NCBI GenBank assembly: GCA_002869855.2
Contig: NEWQ02000009.1
Coordinates: forward strand, 117,240-181,239
Direction of reading: 5' to 3'
Length of the DNA: 64,000 nucleotides
From: Nitrospira sp. CG24D
Lineage (GTDB): Bacteria; Nitrospirota; Nitrospiria; Nitrospirales; Nitrospiraceae
Both the position numbers and the translations under genes were made by a program. Shown here in pieces: positions 11,609-21,891 of the stretch (the stretch's first letter is position 1; the number at the start of each line of letters is the position of its first letter). The notes below the pieces were generated by a model. It did no database searches. It had not been told where the DNA came from and saw only the letters and a program-made list of their open reading frames with translations.

Positions 11609-12085
11609 ATGCCGACACCCATTACTCAAAAAGGTTATGACGCCCTCAAGGCCGAACTTGATCGTTTACGCAAGGTCGAACGACCGAAGAATATCGAAGC
11701 GATTGCCGAAGCCCGCGCGCATGGCGATTTGAGCGAGAATGCCGAATATGACGCGGCCAAGGAGCGTCAAGGGTTTATCGCGGCCCGCATGGCTGAGCTG
11801 GAAACCAAAATTGCTGAGGCCCGGGTGGTGGATACGACCGGCCGTACGACGGACACCGCGGTGTTCGGCGCGACGGTTCTGGTGATCGAGCAGGAATCGC
11901 AGTCGAAGAAAACGTACACGCTGGTCGGCCAGGACGAAGCCGACATGAAGGTCAACAGAATCTCCGTGCAGTCGCCGGTCGGCCGCGCGCTCATCGGTAA
12001 GCGGGTCGGAGATTTCGTCGAGGTAACGACGCCCACGAAGGTCATGGAATACGAAGTCGTGGAGATCAAGTTCGAGGAATTGTGA
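11609..12085 (+). CDS. greA: transcription elongation factor GreA
   Basis: The 158-residue protein begins MPTPITQKGYDALKAELDRL, the GreA coiled-coil domain, and contains GDLSENAEYDAAKERQ, the acidic tip that enters the RNA polymerase secondary channel to stimulate transcript cleavage. The C-terminal half has the FKBP-like fold (VGRALIGKRVGD). An AGAGGAG ribosome site precedes the ATG at 11609. It is commonly linked to carB, as here. Confidence 0.96.
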   Translation: MPTPITQKGYDALKAELDRLRKVERPKNIEAIAEARAHGDLSENAEYDAAKERQGFIAARMAELETKIAEARVVDTTGRTTDTAVFGATVLVIEQESQSKKTYTLVGQDEADMKVNRISVQSPVGRALIGKRVGDFVEVTTPTKVMEYEVVEIKFEEL

Positions 12086-12086
12086 C

Positions 12087-12878
12087 GTGCCGCCGGCCCT
12101 CCCGCTCATTACTCTCCTGACCGATTTCGGCTCTAAAGATTATTTTGTGGCCAGTATGAAAGGGGTGATCCTGACGATCCACCCCGCTGCCCGCATTGAA
12201 GATGTGTCCCATCACATCACCCCGCATCGAATCGACGAAGCCGCCTACTGTCTCCAGGCCTGCTACCGGATGTTTCCCGAAGGCACCGTGCACGTTGTCG
12301 TTGTCGATCCCGGTGTCGGCAGCCACCGGCGGCCGATTCTGGTCAAAACGGGTCGCTATTACTTCGTGGCACCGGACAACGGTGTGCTCACGCCGGTTTT
12401 GAATGTGGAAGAGGATGTTGAGATCCGGGAAATAGAAAATCAGCGGTATCAATTGCAGTCACCCGGAGCGACCTTTCACGGCCGGGATGTGTTTGCTCCG
12501 GCGGCAGCCTGGCTGGCCAAAGGCACGGCGCTGTCGTCGTTCGGCCGATTGGTCTCTGATCCGGTCAGAATGAACTGGCCCCAGCCCAGGATGACCGCGC
12601 GAACGATTATTGGAGAGATCGTCTACATCGACCGTTTCGGGAATCTGATCTCGAACATTTCCCACACTCAAATTGAAGCCGGCAAGATCGGCAGGCCGGA
12701 GATCCGGGTCGGGGAGCATCGCGTTGGAAACATGGTCGCGAACTATAGTGAAGGTCAGGCGGATGTTCTTCAGGCCTTGATCAATAGCAATGGGATGCTG
12801 GAGCTATTTCTCAAGGAAAGGCCGGCAAGCGAATGCTTGAAGATTGGCGTCGGAGCCGCCGTTGAGCTGAATGGTTGA
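12087..12878 (+). CDS. SAM hydrolase/hydroxide adenosyltransferase family protein (DUF62)
   Basis: The 263-residue protein carries the DUF62 signatures: ITLLTDFGSKDYFVASMKG at the N-terminus, VVDPGVGS in the middle, FHGRDVFAPAAA, and a C-terminal IDRFGNLISNIS. Family members split S-adenosylmethionine with hydroxide into adenosine and methionine. The GTG start lies two bases after the greA stop, so it is translationally linked. The cellular purpose in this organism is unknown. Confidence 0.88.
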   Translation: MPPALPLITLLTDFGSKDYFVASMKGVILTIHPAARIEDVSHHITPHRIDEAAYCLQACYRMFPEGTVHVVVVDPGVGSHRRPILVKTGRYYFVAPDNGVLTPVLNVEEDVEIREIENQRYQLQSPGATFHGRDVFAPAAAWLAKGTALSSFGRLVSDPVRMNWPQPRMTARTIIGEIVYIDRFGNLISNISHTQIEAGKIGRPEIRVGEHRVGNMVANYSEGQADVLQALINSNGMLELFLKERPASECLKIGVGAAVELNG

Positions 12879-12885
12879 TAGAGGG

Positions 12886-14085
12886 TTATCGTAGACGCTG
12901 GTCGATCTGATCGCACACATGACCGGCGAAGGGTAGTGAACAGGTGAAGGCCGGTGAGACTGCATTGAGGACATGCATCGAGCGGCGGTCCCCTTCCAGG
13001 ACAAAGTCCATTTCAAGTTTCTTTTTTGTGATGTCGAGGAGTTGAGCCCGAATGCCGGGCCGTCCCCACTTCTGATAGTTCGATTCCTGTACCCCTTCGG
13101 CGAGCACCGAGGCGAGTTCGACCATCTTGCTGCGGGAGTATTTGGCAATCTCTTCCATGGCGAGGCGCCGGTAGTCGAATTGGGCATTGGTCAGCAGCCC
13201 GAGTCCGCGGCCCGCGACCTCCATCATCTCACCCAGTTTGAAATTGCTGAGGCCCTCGTAATTTTCACGCCAGAAGGCCGGAATGGCCGTGGGGCCGATC
13301 TTAGCCTTTCCATCGGCGGTGATGGTGAAGTGAACCCCGAGAAACGGATTTCTCAGGTCGGGCACCGGGTAGATATTGGTGCGGATTGCGCCCGGCGGCT
13401 CGTTGGAATAGAGATAGAGCCCTTTGAAGGGCAGGATCCGATACTTTTCCGAGAAACCATAATCTATCGCGATTTTGTCTGCGTACAATCCCGCGGCGTT
13501 GACGACATATCCGGCGGCAATCGTATCCGAGTTAGTCCTGACTCCTTGATCGGTTCGGCTGATGTAGGCGGTGTCGAATCGTATTTCGATTCCCTCCTGG
13601 AGGGCATCGCGTTGCATGGCGTCGACGACGTGCAAGGGGTTCACGGTCGAGGTGCGGGGTGAGAATAAGGCGCGCTGGTAGGTTTTGACGCGAGGCTCGA
13701 TCCGTTTGGCTTCTGCTTCGGTCAGCTCCTGAATCTCAATCGCGTTCGCTCGGCCGCGCTTCACCAGCTCGTCGAGGGAGAGAAGATCGCCGGCATCTTT
13801 GGCCACGACGAGTTTGCCGCAGCGATTGAGGGGAATGCCTTTCTGCTCACAATAGGCAGTCATGCGCTCGTTCCCGAGCTTGGTGAATTTCGCCTTCAGG
13901 CTATCGGGGGAATAGTAGAATCCTGCGTGGAGGACGCCGCTGTTGCGTCCGCTGGCATGGGCCCCGCAAGCGGATTCTTTCTCGATCAAGAGAATGCGGG
14001 CATCGGCATGGCGGGTCTTGAGTTCTCTGGCGATACTCAAGCCAATGACCCCGCCGCCGATCACGAGAAAATCATACGGACCCAT
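12886..14085 (-). CDS. lhgO: L-2-hydroxyglutarate oxidase
   Basis: The 399-residue flavoprotein starts with a dinucleotide-binding motif FLVIGGGVIGLSIARELK and has HASGRNSGVLHAGFYY, the signature of LhgO-type FAD oxidoreductases (DAO superfamily). They oxidise L-2-hydroxyglutarate to 2-oxoglutarate, passing electrons to the membrane quinone pool. It is convergent with the SAM hydrolase gene, seven bases away, with no obvious terminator between. BioA lies upstream on the same strand, 26 bases away. Confidence 0.88.
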   Translation of the reverse strand: MGPYDFLVIGGGVIGLSIARELKTRHADARILLIEKESACGAHASGRNSGVLHAGFYYSPDSLKAKFTKLGNERMTAYCEQKGIPLNRCGKLVVAKDAGDLLSLDELVKRGRANAIEIQELTEAEAKRIEPRVKTYQRALFSPRTSTVNPLHVVDAMQRDALQEGIEIRFDTAYISRTDQGVRTNSDTIAAGYVVNAAGLYADKIAIDYGFSEKYRILPFKGLYLYSNEPPGAIRTNIYPVPDLRNPFLGVHFTITADGKAKIGPTAIPAFWRENYEGLSNFKLGEMMEVAGRGLGLLTNAQFDYRRLAMEEIAKYSRSKMVELASVLAEGVQESNYQKWGRPGIRAQLLDITKKKLEMDFVLEGDRRSMHVLNAVSPAFTCSLPFAGHVCDQIDQRLR

Positions 14086-14111
14086 CTGCGCCTCTCATTG
14101 TTCGCTTGAAT

Positions 14112-15515
14112 TTACAATACGGGGCTCTGTGCTGCATCAGGCGCCCCGGTTGGATGAGTGCAAGTGTCTATGGAATCGCCCAGGATTTCCACCATTCTCG
14201 ATAATTGATCCCGAGACGAAGAGAGCGGCGGCATCAGGACGATCACATTGCCGATTGGGCGGAGCAAGAGCCCTCGACGGCGTGCCTCCATGGCGACCCG
14301 GTGGCCGATTCTGGCCTGCAGGGGGATGGCTTCGCGGGTGGTCTTGTTCCGAACGAGTTCGATGCTCACCATCAGGCCGCGCTGGCGGATATCTCCCACG
14401 AGCGGCAGGTCGGCAAGGGGCTTGAGCAGGCGTTTCAAGAGTGCGATCTTCGGGCGAAGTCCCGGAAGGGTTTTTTCTTTGCGGAAAATCTCGATGTTCG
14501 CCAGTGCCACCGCGCAGCCCAGGGGGTTGCCGGTATAGCTGTGGCCGTGGAAAAACGTCTTGAACTCTTCGTACTTCCCCAGAAACGCGCTGTAGATGGC
14601 TTCAGTCGTCAGAGTGGCAGCCAAGGGCATATATCCACCGGTCAGCCCCTTGCTGATGGCCATCAGATCCGGGGTGACGCCCTCATGCTGGCAGGCAAAC
14701 ATCTTTCCTGTGCGGCCAAATCCTGTCGCCACTTCATCGGCGATGAGCAGCACCTCATATTGGGTGCAGAGTTCGCGGATGCGTTTCAAGTAGCCGGGCG
14801 GGGACATGATCATGCCCGCTGCGGCCTGCACGAGTGGTTCGATGACAAATCCGGCGATCTCGCGATGCCGGGTCTTGAGCAGCTGTTCGATCGGATCGAG
14901 GCAGGCCATGTGGCAGGAGGGATAGGTGAGGGCGAGCGGACAGCGATAACAGTAGGGGGGCTCGGCGTCGAGGGTTGGAAACAGAAGTGGTTTGAATCGG
15001 TTGTGAAACAGCTCGATATTTCCGACACTGATGGCCCCGATCGTGTCGCCGTGATAGGCCAGCTTGAGATGCAGAAAGGTGTGTTTGGGTCCGGCCTCGG
15101 GACGGCGTTGCTGCCAATATTGGACCGCCATCTTGAGTGCGACTTCAACTGCCGTTGACCCGTTGTCGGAATAAAACACCCGCGTGAGGCCTTGGGGTGC
15201 GATTCGGATCAGCTCGCGCGCCAGCCGAATAGCCGGCGGGTTTGAGAGGCCCAGAAATGTCGAGTGGGCAATCTTATCTAGTTGGCTTTTGATGGCGCGA
15301 TCGAGCGTCGGATGCCGATGCCCATGGAGATTCACCCAGATAGACGAGGTCCCGTCGAGGTACTTTTTGCCCTGTGTATCGATTAGGTAGGCGCCCTTCC
15401 CCCGTTCGATAATGAGGGGGGCCTCCTGTTCCCATTCCTGCATCTGTGTAAAGGGATGCCAGAGATATTTCCGGTCCCAATCGGCGAGTGTGTCCGGGGG
15501 GGTGCGTGGCGCCAT
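14112..15515 (-). CDS. bioA: adenosylmethionine-8-amino-7-oxononanoate aminotransferase
   Basis: The 467-residue class III PLP aminotransferase makes 7,8-diaminononanoate for biotin. It shows the BioA start (WDRKYLWHPFTQMQEW), the SAM/KAPA-pocket region GTSSIWVNLHGHRHP, and the PLP lysine in MAISKGLTGGY. No other biotin gene is in the window. It is transcribed away from lepA; the 156-base divergent spacer holds the strong lepA promoter. Confidence 0.95.
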   Translation of the reverse strand: MAPRTPPDTLADWDRKYLWHPFTQMQEWEQEAPLIIERGKGAYLIDTQGKKYLDGTSSIWVNLHGHRHPTLDRAIKSQLDKIAHSTFLGLSNPPAIRLARELIRIAPQGLTRVFYSDNGSTAVEVALKMAVQYWQQRRPEAGPKHTFLHLKLAYHGDTIGAISVGNIELFHNRFKPLLFPTLDAEPPYCYRCPLALTYPSCHMACLDPIEQLLKTRHREIAGFVIEPLVQAAAGMIMSPPGYLKRIRELCTQYEVLLIADEVATGFGRTGKMFACQHEGVTPDLMAISKGLTGGYMPLAATLTTEAIYSAFLGKYEEFKTFFHGHSYTGNPLGCAVALANIEIFRKEKTLPGLRPKIALLKRLLKPLADLPLVGDIRQRGLMVSIELVRNKTTREAIPLQARIGHRVAMEARRRGLLLRPIGNVIVLMPPLSSSRDQLSRMVEILGDSIDTCTHPTGAPDAAQSPVL

Positions 15516-15611
15516 GCGATTCAGAGTTCCTGCAATGCCGGGCGGAGTTGAGATGCGTAGAAAGGCTCGAAAATCACGGTGCGGCGGCGATTATACGAGT
15601 GAGTCCTGACT

Positions 15612-15640
15612 TTGACAACCCAGGGGGCAGTTACTATAAT
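15612..15640 (+). promoter_or_regulatory. consensus sigma70 promoter for lepA-lepB
   Basis: TTGACA (15612-15617), a 17-base spacer and TATAAT (15635-15640) match the sigma70 consensus perfectly. Transcription would begin near 15647, about 25 bases before the lepA start. It lies in the divergent bioA-lepA spacer. Confidence 0.9.
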
Positions 15641-15671
15641 GAACCGATTTTTTTCTGAAAAGAGCTAGGAT

Positions 15672-17471
15672 TTGCAAAGCCTTATACGAAACTTCTCAAT
15701 TATCGCCCATATCGATCACGGCAAATCTACCCTTGCTGACCGGCTCCTAGATGCGACTGGCGCGGTGACCGCCCGAGAGGCCAAGGAACAGATCCTTGAT
15801 GCCATGGATCTTGAGCGGGAACGCGGTATTACGATCAAGGCCCATGCGGTCGCCATCCGGTACAAGGCCAAAGATGGGAAGACCTACGATCTGCATTTGA
15901 TCGATACGCCGGGGCATGTCGATTTTACCTATGAAGTCTCGCGGAGTCTCGCGGCGTGCGAGGGTGCGCTTTTGCTTGTGGATGCCACGCAAGGGGTGCA
16001 GGCGCAGACTATTGCCAATGTGAATTTGGCCATGGCGAACAATCTGACTATTATTCCCGTCATCAATAAGATCGATTTGGCCAGCGCGGACGTCGAGGGG
16101 ACCAAGAATTCGATTTCAGAAGTGTTGCAGCTGGATGCCAGCGATGCGATGCCCATCAGCGCGAAAGAGGGCAAGGGAGTGCCGGAGGTGCTCGAAGCGA
16201 TCATCGAGCGGATTCCGCCGCCGTCCGGTGATCCCAAGGCCCCGCTGAAAGCCCTCATTTTCGATTCCTGGTTCGATAACTACCAGGGGGTGATCGTCCT
16301 CATCCGTATCGTGGACGGCGAAGTTCGGCCGGGGATGAAGATTAAAGTCATGTCCAATGACCGGACATTTGAAGTGATGGAAGTCGGGAAGTTTATTCCC
16401 AAGCGCTCGAAGATGACCCAGCTGCTGACCGGTGAAGTCGGCTATCTCTGTGCAAACATGCGTGAAGTGGCGGACGTCAAGATCGGTGACACGCTGACCG
16501 ATGCCGTGCTTCCGACGGCCACGCCGTTCCCCGGGTATAAGGAAGTGAAGCCGCTGGTCTTCTGCGGGCTCTATTCGACCGACACGGCGAAGTACGAAGA
16601 TCTGCGGGACGCGCTCGTCAAGTTGCGATTAAACGACTCCTCCTTCGTCTATGAGCCGGAGAGTTCCCTGGCCCTGGGTTTCGGCTTTCGTTGCGGCTTC
16701 CTGGGCTTGTTGCACATGGAAATCATTCAGGAGCGCCTGGAGCGGGAATATGGCCTGACGTTGATTACGACCGCGCCCACCGTTGTCTATCGCGTGATGA
16801 CGACCAAGGGTGAGGTGCTGGAGATCGATAATCCCGCCGAGCTGCCGGAGCCCAGCAGTATCGAGTCGTTTGAGGAGCCCTTTATCTTGACGACTGTTAT
16901 TACGCCGGAACGCTACATGGGGGCGATCCTCAAGCTTTGCCAGGAACGCCGGGGCATTCAGCGGGATATCCACTTCCTCGATCCGACGCGCGTGGTCATC
17001 AGTTATGAGATGCCGCTCAATGAAGTCATCTTGGATTTTTATGACAAGCTTAAGTCGCGCACGCAAGGTTACGCGTCGCTGGACTATGAGTTGCTCGGCT
17101 ATCGCGAATCCGATCTGGTGAAGCTCGATATTCTGCTCAACGGCGAGGCGGTGGATGCCTTGTCGTTCATTACCCATAAAGAGCGATCGGTCCATCGCGG
17201 GCGGCAGATGGCGGAAAAGATGAAAGAGCTGATCCCTCGCCAGATGTTTGAAATTGCCATTCAGGCGGCGATCGGGACGAAGATCATTGCCCGCGAGTCG
17301 ATCGGCGCGATGAAGAAGAACGTCATCGCGAAGTGCTATGGCGGCGATATCTCGCGCAAGCGGAAGCTTCTGGAAAAGCAGAAAGAGGGCAAGAAGCGGA
17401 TGAAGTCGGTGGGGAGCGTGGAAGTGCCGCAAGAGGCATTCCTGGCGTTGTTGAAAGTGGGGGATGAATGA
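15672..17471 (+). CDS. lepA: elongation factor 4 (back-translocating GTPase)
   Basis: The 599-residue translational GTPase begins [20 protein letters not shown] with the P-loop, followed by G2-G4 motifs ([22 protein letters not shown]) and the LepA C-terminal region. It acts on ribosomes and in 30S biogenesis. The start is TTG at 15672, with a modest AGGA upstream; the protein start agrees with the family. The stop overlaps the lepB ATG by four bases, the usual lepA-lepB pair. Confidence 0.97.
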   Translation: MQSLIRNFSIIAHIDHGKSTLADRLLDATGAVTAREAKEQILDAMDLERERGITIKAHAVAIRYKAKDGKTYDLHLIDTPGHVDFTYEVSRSLAACEGALLLVDATQGVQAQTIANVNLAMANNLTIIPVINKIDLASADVEGTKNSISEVLQLDASDAMPISAKEGKGVPEVLEAIIERIPPPSGDPKAPLKALIFDSWFDNYQGVIVLIRIVDGEVRPGMKIKVMSNDRTFEVMEVGKFIPKRSKMTQLLTGEVGYLCANMREVADVKIGDTLTDAVLPTATPFPGYKEVKPLVFCGLYSTDTAKYEDLRDALVKLRLNDSSFVYEPESSLALGFGFRCGFLGLLHMEIIQERLEREYGLTLITTAPTVVYRVMTTKGEVLEIDNPAELPEPSSIESFEEPFILTTVITPERYMGAILKLCQERRGIQRDIHFLDPTRVVISYEMPLNEVILDFYDKLKSRTQGYASLDYELLGYRESDLVKLDILLNGEAVDALSFITHKERSVHRGRQMAEKMKELIPRQMFEIAIQAAIGTKIIARESIGAMKKNVIAKCYGGDISRKRKLLEKQKEGKKRMKSVGSVEVPQEAFLALLKVGDE

Positions 17472-18226
17472 GTGTCGAACCGACTCCGCCCAATCTTGAG
17501 GACGTGTCAGGGGTCGCCCCGGTCACGGTTCAGACCGAAGCCCCGGCGGCAAGCGAGGCTCGTCAGAGCGGGAAGTCTATCGTTCGGGAGTATGCCGAAG
17601 CCATCATCGTTGCGATGCTGCTCGCCTTCGCCATTCGGGTATTTGTCGTGCAGGCATTCAAGATTCCGTCAGGGTCGATGATCCCTACGCTGTTGATCGG
17701 GGATCACATTCTGGTCAGCAAGTTGTCCTACGGGTTGCAATGGCCGACCGACTGCAAGTTGCAATGGAACTTTCCGCCGGTCAATTGCTACACGTCCTCC
17801 AATGTGATGCCGTTCGGCAAGCCGCAGCGGGGCGATGTCATCGTTTTTCGCTTTCCGGAAGATGAAGAGAAAGATTTTATCAAGCGCATCGTCGGGACGC
17901 CTGGCGACACCGTGCAGATCCGCAATAAGCAGGTGCTCGTCAACGGCGAGTTGCTCGACGACCGGACCTTCACGCAACGGATCGACCCGGGCATTATCGA
18001 CAGCACGATCAATCCCCGCGACAACTTCGGTCCCGTGACGGTGCCGGAAGGATCCTATTTCGTCATGGGCGACAATCGGGATCAGAGCCTCGACAGCCGG
18101 TTCTGGGGCTATGTGCGGGAGGAAAAGATCCGCGGGAAGGCGTTCAGAATCTACTGGTCCTGGAGCGGCCACGGGCAGTGGACCGAGTGGGTCCGATGGG
18201 ATCGGTTCGGCAAAGCCATTCAGTGA
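17468..18226 (+). CDS. lepB: signal peptidase I
   Basis: The 252-residue enzyme cleaves Sec/Tat signal peptides at the outer face of the inner membrane. A membrane segment spans about residues 43-62, followed by [12 protein letters not shown] with catalytic S70 and KRIVGTPGD with the lysine base K139; the C-terminal [14 protein letters not shown] box is present. It is coupled to lepA by an ATGA overlap. The last part of the gene is repeated in the spacer downstream (18291-18356). Confidence 0.96.
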   Translation: MSVEPTPPNLEDVSGVAPVTVQTEAPAASEARQSGKSIVREYAEAIIVAMLLAFAIRVFVVQAFKIPSGSMIPTLLIGDHILVSKLSYGLQWPTDCKLQWNFPPVNCYTSSNVMPFGKPQRGDVIVFRFPEDEEKDFIKRIVGTPGDTVQIRNKQVLVNGELLDDRTFTQRIDPGIIDSTINPRDNFGPVTVPEGSYFVMGDNRDQSLDSRFWGYVREEKIRGKAFRIYWSWSGHGQWTEWVRWDRFGKAIQ

Positions 18227-18290
18227 ACGGGCACGGGAAGTGTCCGAGTGAAGGTCTGCCGGAGTCAGGTTGCAAGCCGATTCAACGCAA

Positions 18291-18356
18291 TGAGCGGCAC
18301 GGTCCATGGATCTGAAATGGGCTCAAAGGGATCGGTTCGGTAAAGCGATTCAATGA
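18291..18356 (+). repeat. decayed duplicate of the lepB 3' end
   Basis: Bases 18316-18356 align with lepB 18186-18226 at an offset of 130; ATCGGTTCGG, AAAGC-ATT and the stop are shared, and the reading still ends [13 protein letters not shown] plus TGA. Similarity fades to about 18291. It is non-coding now and lies just before rfaE1. Confidence 0.8.
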
Positions 18357-18382
18357 TCTGCCAATAGAAGGACGCGCACGGC

Positions 18383-19393
18383 ATGGCTCCGCAGACCACA
18401 CAGAATCAATCCGTGTCACAGAAGGCACTTCGCCAGTATCTCCAGCGATTCCCTCAAGCCAGTCTCTTGGTTATCGGGGATCTGATTCTTGATCATTATG
18501 TGATGGGACGGGTGAGCCGGATTTCTCCGGAGGCTCCGGTGCCGGTCGTGCATGTTGAGTCGGAAACGCTGCGATTGGGCGGTGCGGCGAACGTCTTCAA
18601 CAACATTCTCGCGCTCGGCGGGAAAGCCGATTTATGCGGTGTCATCGGCGCCGACGAGAGCGGACGATTGTTGCTGAAGGAACTGGGCCAGACGCGGTCA
18701 GGCCGGGGCGGCGTGATTATCGACCATGATCGTCCGACCACCAGGAAGAGCCGGGTCATCGCCCACAATCAACAGATTGTGCGCTACGACATGGAAGGCC
18801 GTCAGGAACTGAAGGGGACGCTTCAGAAGCGTCTGCTGCGCTATGTCGAATCGCGGATTCGCGAGTTGTCCTGCATTGTCGTGTCGGATTACGCCAAGGG
18901 CGTCGTGTCGGCGGCGCTCATGACCGAATTGACGCGGCTGGCCGCCTTGCGCAAGATCCCGATCATTGTCGATCCGAAGGTCGAGCATTTCAGCTACTAC
19001 AAGGGCGTAACGGTGATGACGCCGAACCATCTGGAGGCCACGCAGGCCGCCGGCTTGCACGGCGATGATGATCAGACCATCAACCAGGCCGGCGCCGTCA
19101 TTCGCCAGCGGCTGGGGTGCCAATCCGTGCTGATCACACGCGGTGAAAAAGGGATGAGTTTGTATGAGGGTGAGGGCACGTCCTGGCATCTTCCGACACA
19201 AGCCCGGCAAGTCTACGATGTGACGGGGGCCGGCGATACGGTCATCGGCACCCTGGCGCTGGCGCTGGCAACCGGCGCGAGCATGCGGGAAGCCGCGACG
19301 CTGGCCAATCATGCGGCCGGTATCGTTGTCGGCATGGTCGGCACGGCGACGGTCTCGCCCAAGCAGCTCCTGGAGGCGGTCGGCAATGGCTAA
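18383..19393 (+). CDS. rfaE1: D-glycero-beta-D-manno-heptose-7-phosphate kinase
   Basis: The 336-residue PfkB-type kinase phosphorylates heptose 7-phosphate at C1 for ADP-heptose and LPS inner core. It has the sugar-binding GGAANVFNNILALGG region and the ATP/catalytic motif DVTGAGDTVIGTLALAL. Only the kinase half of HldE is present; the adenylyltransferase domain is not fused and must lie elsewhere. The end overlaps kdsB by eight bases, tying it to Kdo synthesis. Confidence 0.92.
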   Translation: MAPQTTQNQSVSQKALRQYLQRFPQASLLVIGDLILDHYVMGRVSRISPEAPVPVVHVESETLRLGGAANVFNNILALGGKADLCGVIGADESGRLLLKELGQTRSGRGGVIIDHDRPTTRKSRVIAHNQQIVRYDMEGRQELKGTLQKRLLRYVESRIRELSCIVVSDYAKGVVSAALMTELTRLAALRKIPIIVDPKVEHFSYYKGVTVMTPNHLEATQAAGLHGDDDQTINQAGAVIRQRLGCQSVLITRGEKGMSLYEGEGTSWHLPTQARQVYDVTGAGDTVIGTLALALATGASMREAATLANHAAGIVVGMVGTATVSPKQLLEAVGNG

Positions 19394-20186
19394 ATCATTG
19401 TCGTCGGTCATTGTGGTGATTCCGGCACGGTATGGCTCGTCGCGCTTTCCCGGGAAACCGTTGGTGAAGTTGGCGGGCAAACCGATGATTCAGCATGTGT
19501 ATGAACGCGCGGTGGCCTGTCGGTCCGTGAACGAGGTTCTGGTGGCGACGGATGATGAACGCATCAAGCAGGCCGTCGAACAGTTCGGCGGTCGAGCCAT
19601 CATGATGGGCGGCGAGTATCGGACGGGGACAGATCGTGTGGCGGCGGTGGCGCGGATGTTTGCGGGGGACTGTTTTTTGGACTTGCAGGGTGACGAGATT
19701 CCTCTGAACCCCGAGTTGCTGTCGGATCTCATCGACCCGTTTCTCCAGAGCGGCGCCGAAATGGGCACGTTGAAGCGCAAAATGGATGCGACCGACGATT
19801 TGCAGAATCCGGCGATCGTCAAGGTGGCGACGGATACCAAAGGCTATGCGCTCTATTTCTCGCGTGCGCCGATTCCGCTGGTGCGCGACGATCCGAGCCG
19901 GCGTGTGGTGAGCGGGCTGCATTACATTCATCTCGGGGTCTATATCTATACCAAGGAAACCCTGCTGCGTTTTGCCGGGATGAAAACGGGCGTGTTGGAG
20001 GATGCGGAAAAGCTGGAGCAGTTGCGCGCGCTCGAAAACGGAGTCCGCGTGCGTGTCTGGGAGACGCCATATGCTTCGCTGCGCATCGATACGCCCGAGG
20101 ACGTCCCGGAGGCCGAGGAGAAATTGCGGCAGTATGAATCCCTAAAACAGGAACTCAACCTCAAACGGACCGCACCGAGCCGATGA
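19386..20186 (+). CDS. kdsB: 3-deoxy-manno-octulosonate cytidylyltransferase
   Basis: The 266-residue enzyme makes CMP-Kdo from Kdo and CTP. The nucleotide-binding start [24 protein letters not shown] and [10 protein letters not shown] are typical. The ATG at 19386, inside the rfaE1 end, fits the family N-terminus. PyrG, which supplies CTP, is the next gene. The spacer to pyrG contains a 92-base duplicate of the pyrG start that begins in the kdsB stop codon. Confidence 0.96.
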   Translation: MAKSLSSVIVVIPARYGSSRFPGKPLVKLAGKPMIQHVYERAVACRSVNEVLVATDDERIKQAVEQFGGRAIMMGGEYRTGTDRVAAVARMFAGDCFLDLQGDEIPLNPELLSDLIDPFLQSGAEMGTLKRKMDATDDLQNPAIVKVATDTKGYALYFSRAPIPLVRDDPSRRVVSGLHYIHLGVYIYTKETLLRFAGMKTGVLEDAEKLEQLRALENGVRVRVWETPYASLRIDTPEDVPEAEEKLRQYESLKQELNLKRTAPSR

Positions 20187-20277
20187 TGGGGGCAGCCATG
20201 AGCAAGTTTATTTTCGTCACGGGTGGAGTGGTCTCGTTGGAGGAGAAAGACTTAGCCTCGGCGTCGATCGGCAAGGC
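20186..20277 (+). repeat. 92-base tandem duplicate of the pyrG 5' end
   Basis: The unit starting ATGGGGGCAGCCATGAGC at 20186 is repeated exactly 92 bases later from 20278, which is the real pyrG start region. Shared blocks include ATGAGCAAGTTTATTTT, GGGTGGAGTGGTCTCGT and TCGGCGTCGATCGG. The upstream copy has diverged in the middle and lacks the P-loop codons. Confidence 0.93.
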
Positions 20278-20293
20278 ATGGGGGCAGTCATGA
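20198..20293 (+). CDS. 31-codon relic ORF of CTP synthase coupled to pyrG
   Basis: The duplicated start still reads [20 protein letters not shown] and stays open for 31 codons, ending with a TGA at 20291-20293 that overlaps the true pyrG ATG (20290). The arrangement could couple pyrG translation to this mini-ORF. It could equally be an inert by-product of a tandem duplication. The peptide lacks the GKG ATP loop, so it cannot be enzymatic. Confidence 0.4.
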   Translation: MSKFIFVTGGVVSLEEKDLASASIGKAWGQS

Positions 20294-21891
20294 GCAAGTT
20301 TATTTTTGTGACGGGTGGAGTGGTCTCGTCGCTGGGGAAGGGTCTCGCTTCGGCGTCGATCGGGAATCTCCTGGAGAGCCGCGGGCTCAAGATCACGTTC
20401 TTGAAGCTCGATCCCTACATCAACGTCGATCCGGGCACGATGAATCCCTATCAACATGGCGAAGTTTTCGTCACCGAGGACGGCGCCGAGACGGATCTCG
20501 ACTTGGGGCATTACGAGCGGTTCACCTCGCTGTCGCTGACGAAGGAAAGCAATTACACCACGGGGCGGATTTACAATTCCGTCATCACGAAAGAGCGCCG
20601 GGGCGATTATCTCGGCGGCACCGTCCAGGTCGTGCCGCACATCACCGACGAGATCAAACAATGCATCATGCGCATCTCGCAGGGGATCGATGTCACCATC
20701 GTCGAGATCGGCGGGACCGTCGGCGACATCGAAAGTCTGCCGTTTCTCGAAGCGATTCGCCAGATGCCCTACGACGTCGGCCGTGACAATGTGTTGTACG
20801 TCCACCTGACGCTGGTGCCCTACATCGGCGCGGCCGGTGAATTGAAGACCAAGCCCACACAGCATTCCGTGAACAAACTCCGTGAAATCGGTATTCAGCC
20901 GCATATTTTGCTGTGCCGTACCGATCGCTATATTCCGCCGGAGATGAAGGCCAAGATCGCGATGTTCTGCAACGTCGAAAAGGATGCCGTCATCACGGCA
21001 AAAGACGTCGAGACGATCTATGAAGTGCCGATTGTCTTCCGGAAAGAAGGTTTGGATGAACTGATCGTCCGGCTGTTGCATATCGAGACCGGTCCGCCGA
21101 ATCTCCGTGAGTGGGATGCGATGGTGCAGAAGATCAAGCATCCGAAGCACGAGATCTCCATCGCGCTGGTCGGGAAATATGCGGGGCTGAAGGAATGTTA
21201 CAAGAGTCTGGCCGAGGCGCTGGTGCATGGCGGGATCGATCATGAGACGAAGGTCAACATCACCTGGATCGAGTCTGAGGACGTCGAGCGTCAGGGGACC
21301 GAGCGGATCTTGCGCGAGGCTGACGGGATTCTGATTCCCGGAGGATTCGGGACGCGCGGGGTCGAAGGAAAAATTCTCACCATCAAGTATGCGAGAGAGC
21401 GTGAGGTGCCGTTCCTTGGGCTCTGCCTGGGGATGCAATGCGCCACCATCGAGTTTGCGCGGAACGTGGCGGGGCTGGCGGGAGCCAATAGTTCGGAGTT
21501 CGACGAGCAATCGCCGCATCCTGTCATTCATTTGATGTCCGATCAACAGTCCGTGAGCGACAAGGGCGGGACCATGCGGCTGGGCTCCTACCTGTGCAAA
21601 CTCGGGGAAGGGACGCTGGCGCAGAAGATGTACGGCGTCAACGAGATCGGTGAACGGCATCGGCATCGGTACGAATTCAACAACGCCTATCGCGAGCAAC
21701 TCACGGCCAAGGGATTGGTGCTGAGCGGTTTGTCGCCGGACGGGCGGCTGGTCGAGATCGTCGAGCTCAAGAAGCATCCCTGGTTTCTCGCGACGCAGTT
21801 CCATCCGGAATATCGTTCGCGTCCGCATCATCCGCATCCGTTGTTCAGCGGCTTCGTGGGTGCCGCGTTACGCAAGAAGCTGGGGCACTAA
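20290..21891 (+). CDS. pyrG: CTP synthase
   Basis: The 533-residue enzyme aminates UTP to CTP with glutamine ammonia. The synthetase domain starts [25 protein letters not shown] and the C-terminal amidotransferase has [12 protein letters not shown] and the nucleophile in LGLCLGMQ. Its place between kdsB and kdsA suits CTP demand for CMP-Kdo. I chose ATG 20290; an in-frame ATG at 20278 would add four residues. Its stop overlaps the kdsA ATG (TAATG). Confidence 0.97.
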   Translation: MSKFIFVTGGVVSSLGKGLASASIGNLLESRGLKITFLKLDPYINVDPGTMNPYQHGEVFVTEDGAETDLDLGHYERFTSLSLTKESNYTTGRIYNSVITKERRGDYLGGTVQVVPHITDEIKQCIMRISQGIDVTIVEIGGTVGDIESLPFLEAIRQMPYDVGRDNVLYVHLTLVPYIGAAGELKTKPTQHSVNKLREIGIQPHILLCRTDRYIPPEMKAKIAMFCNVEKDAVITAKDVETIYEVPIVFRKEGLDELIVRLLHIETGPPNLREWDAMVQKIKHPKHEISIALVGKYAGLKECYKSLAEALVHGGIDHETKVNITWIESEDVERQGTERILREADGILIPGGFGTRGVEGKILTIKYAREREVPFLGLCLGMQCATIEFARNVAGLAGANSSEFDEQSPHPVIHLMSDQQSVSDKGGTMRLGSYLCKLGEGTLAQKMYGVNEIGERHRHRYEFNNAYREQLTAKGLVLSGLSPDGRLVEIVELKKHPWFLATQFHPEYRSRPHHPHPLFSGFVGAALRKKLGH

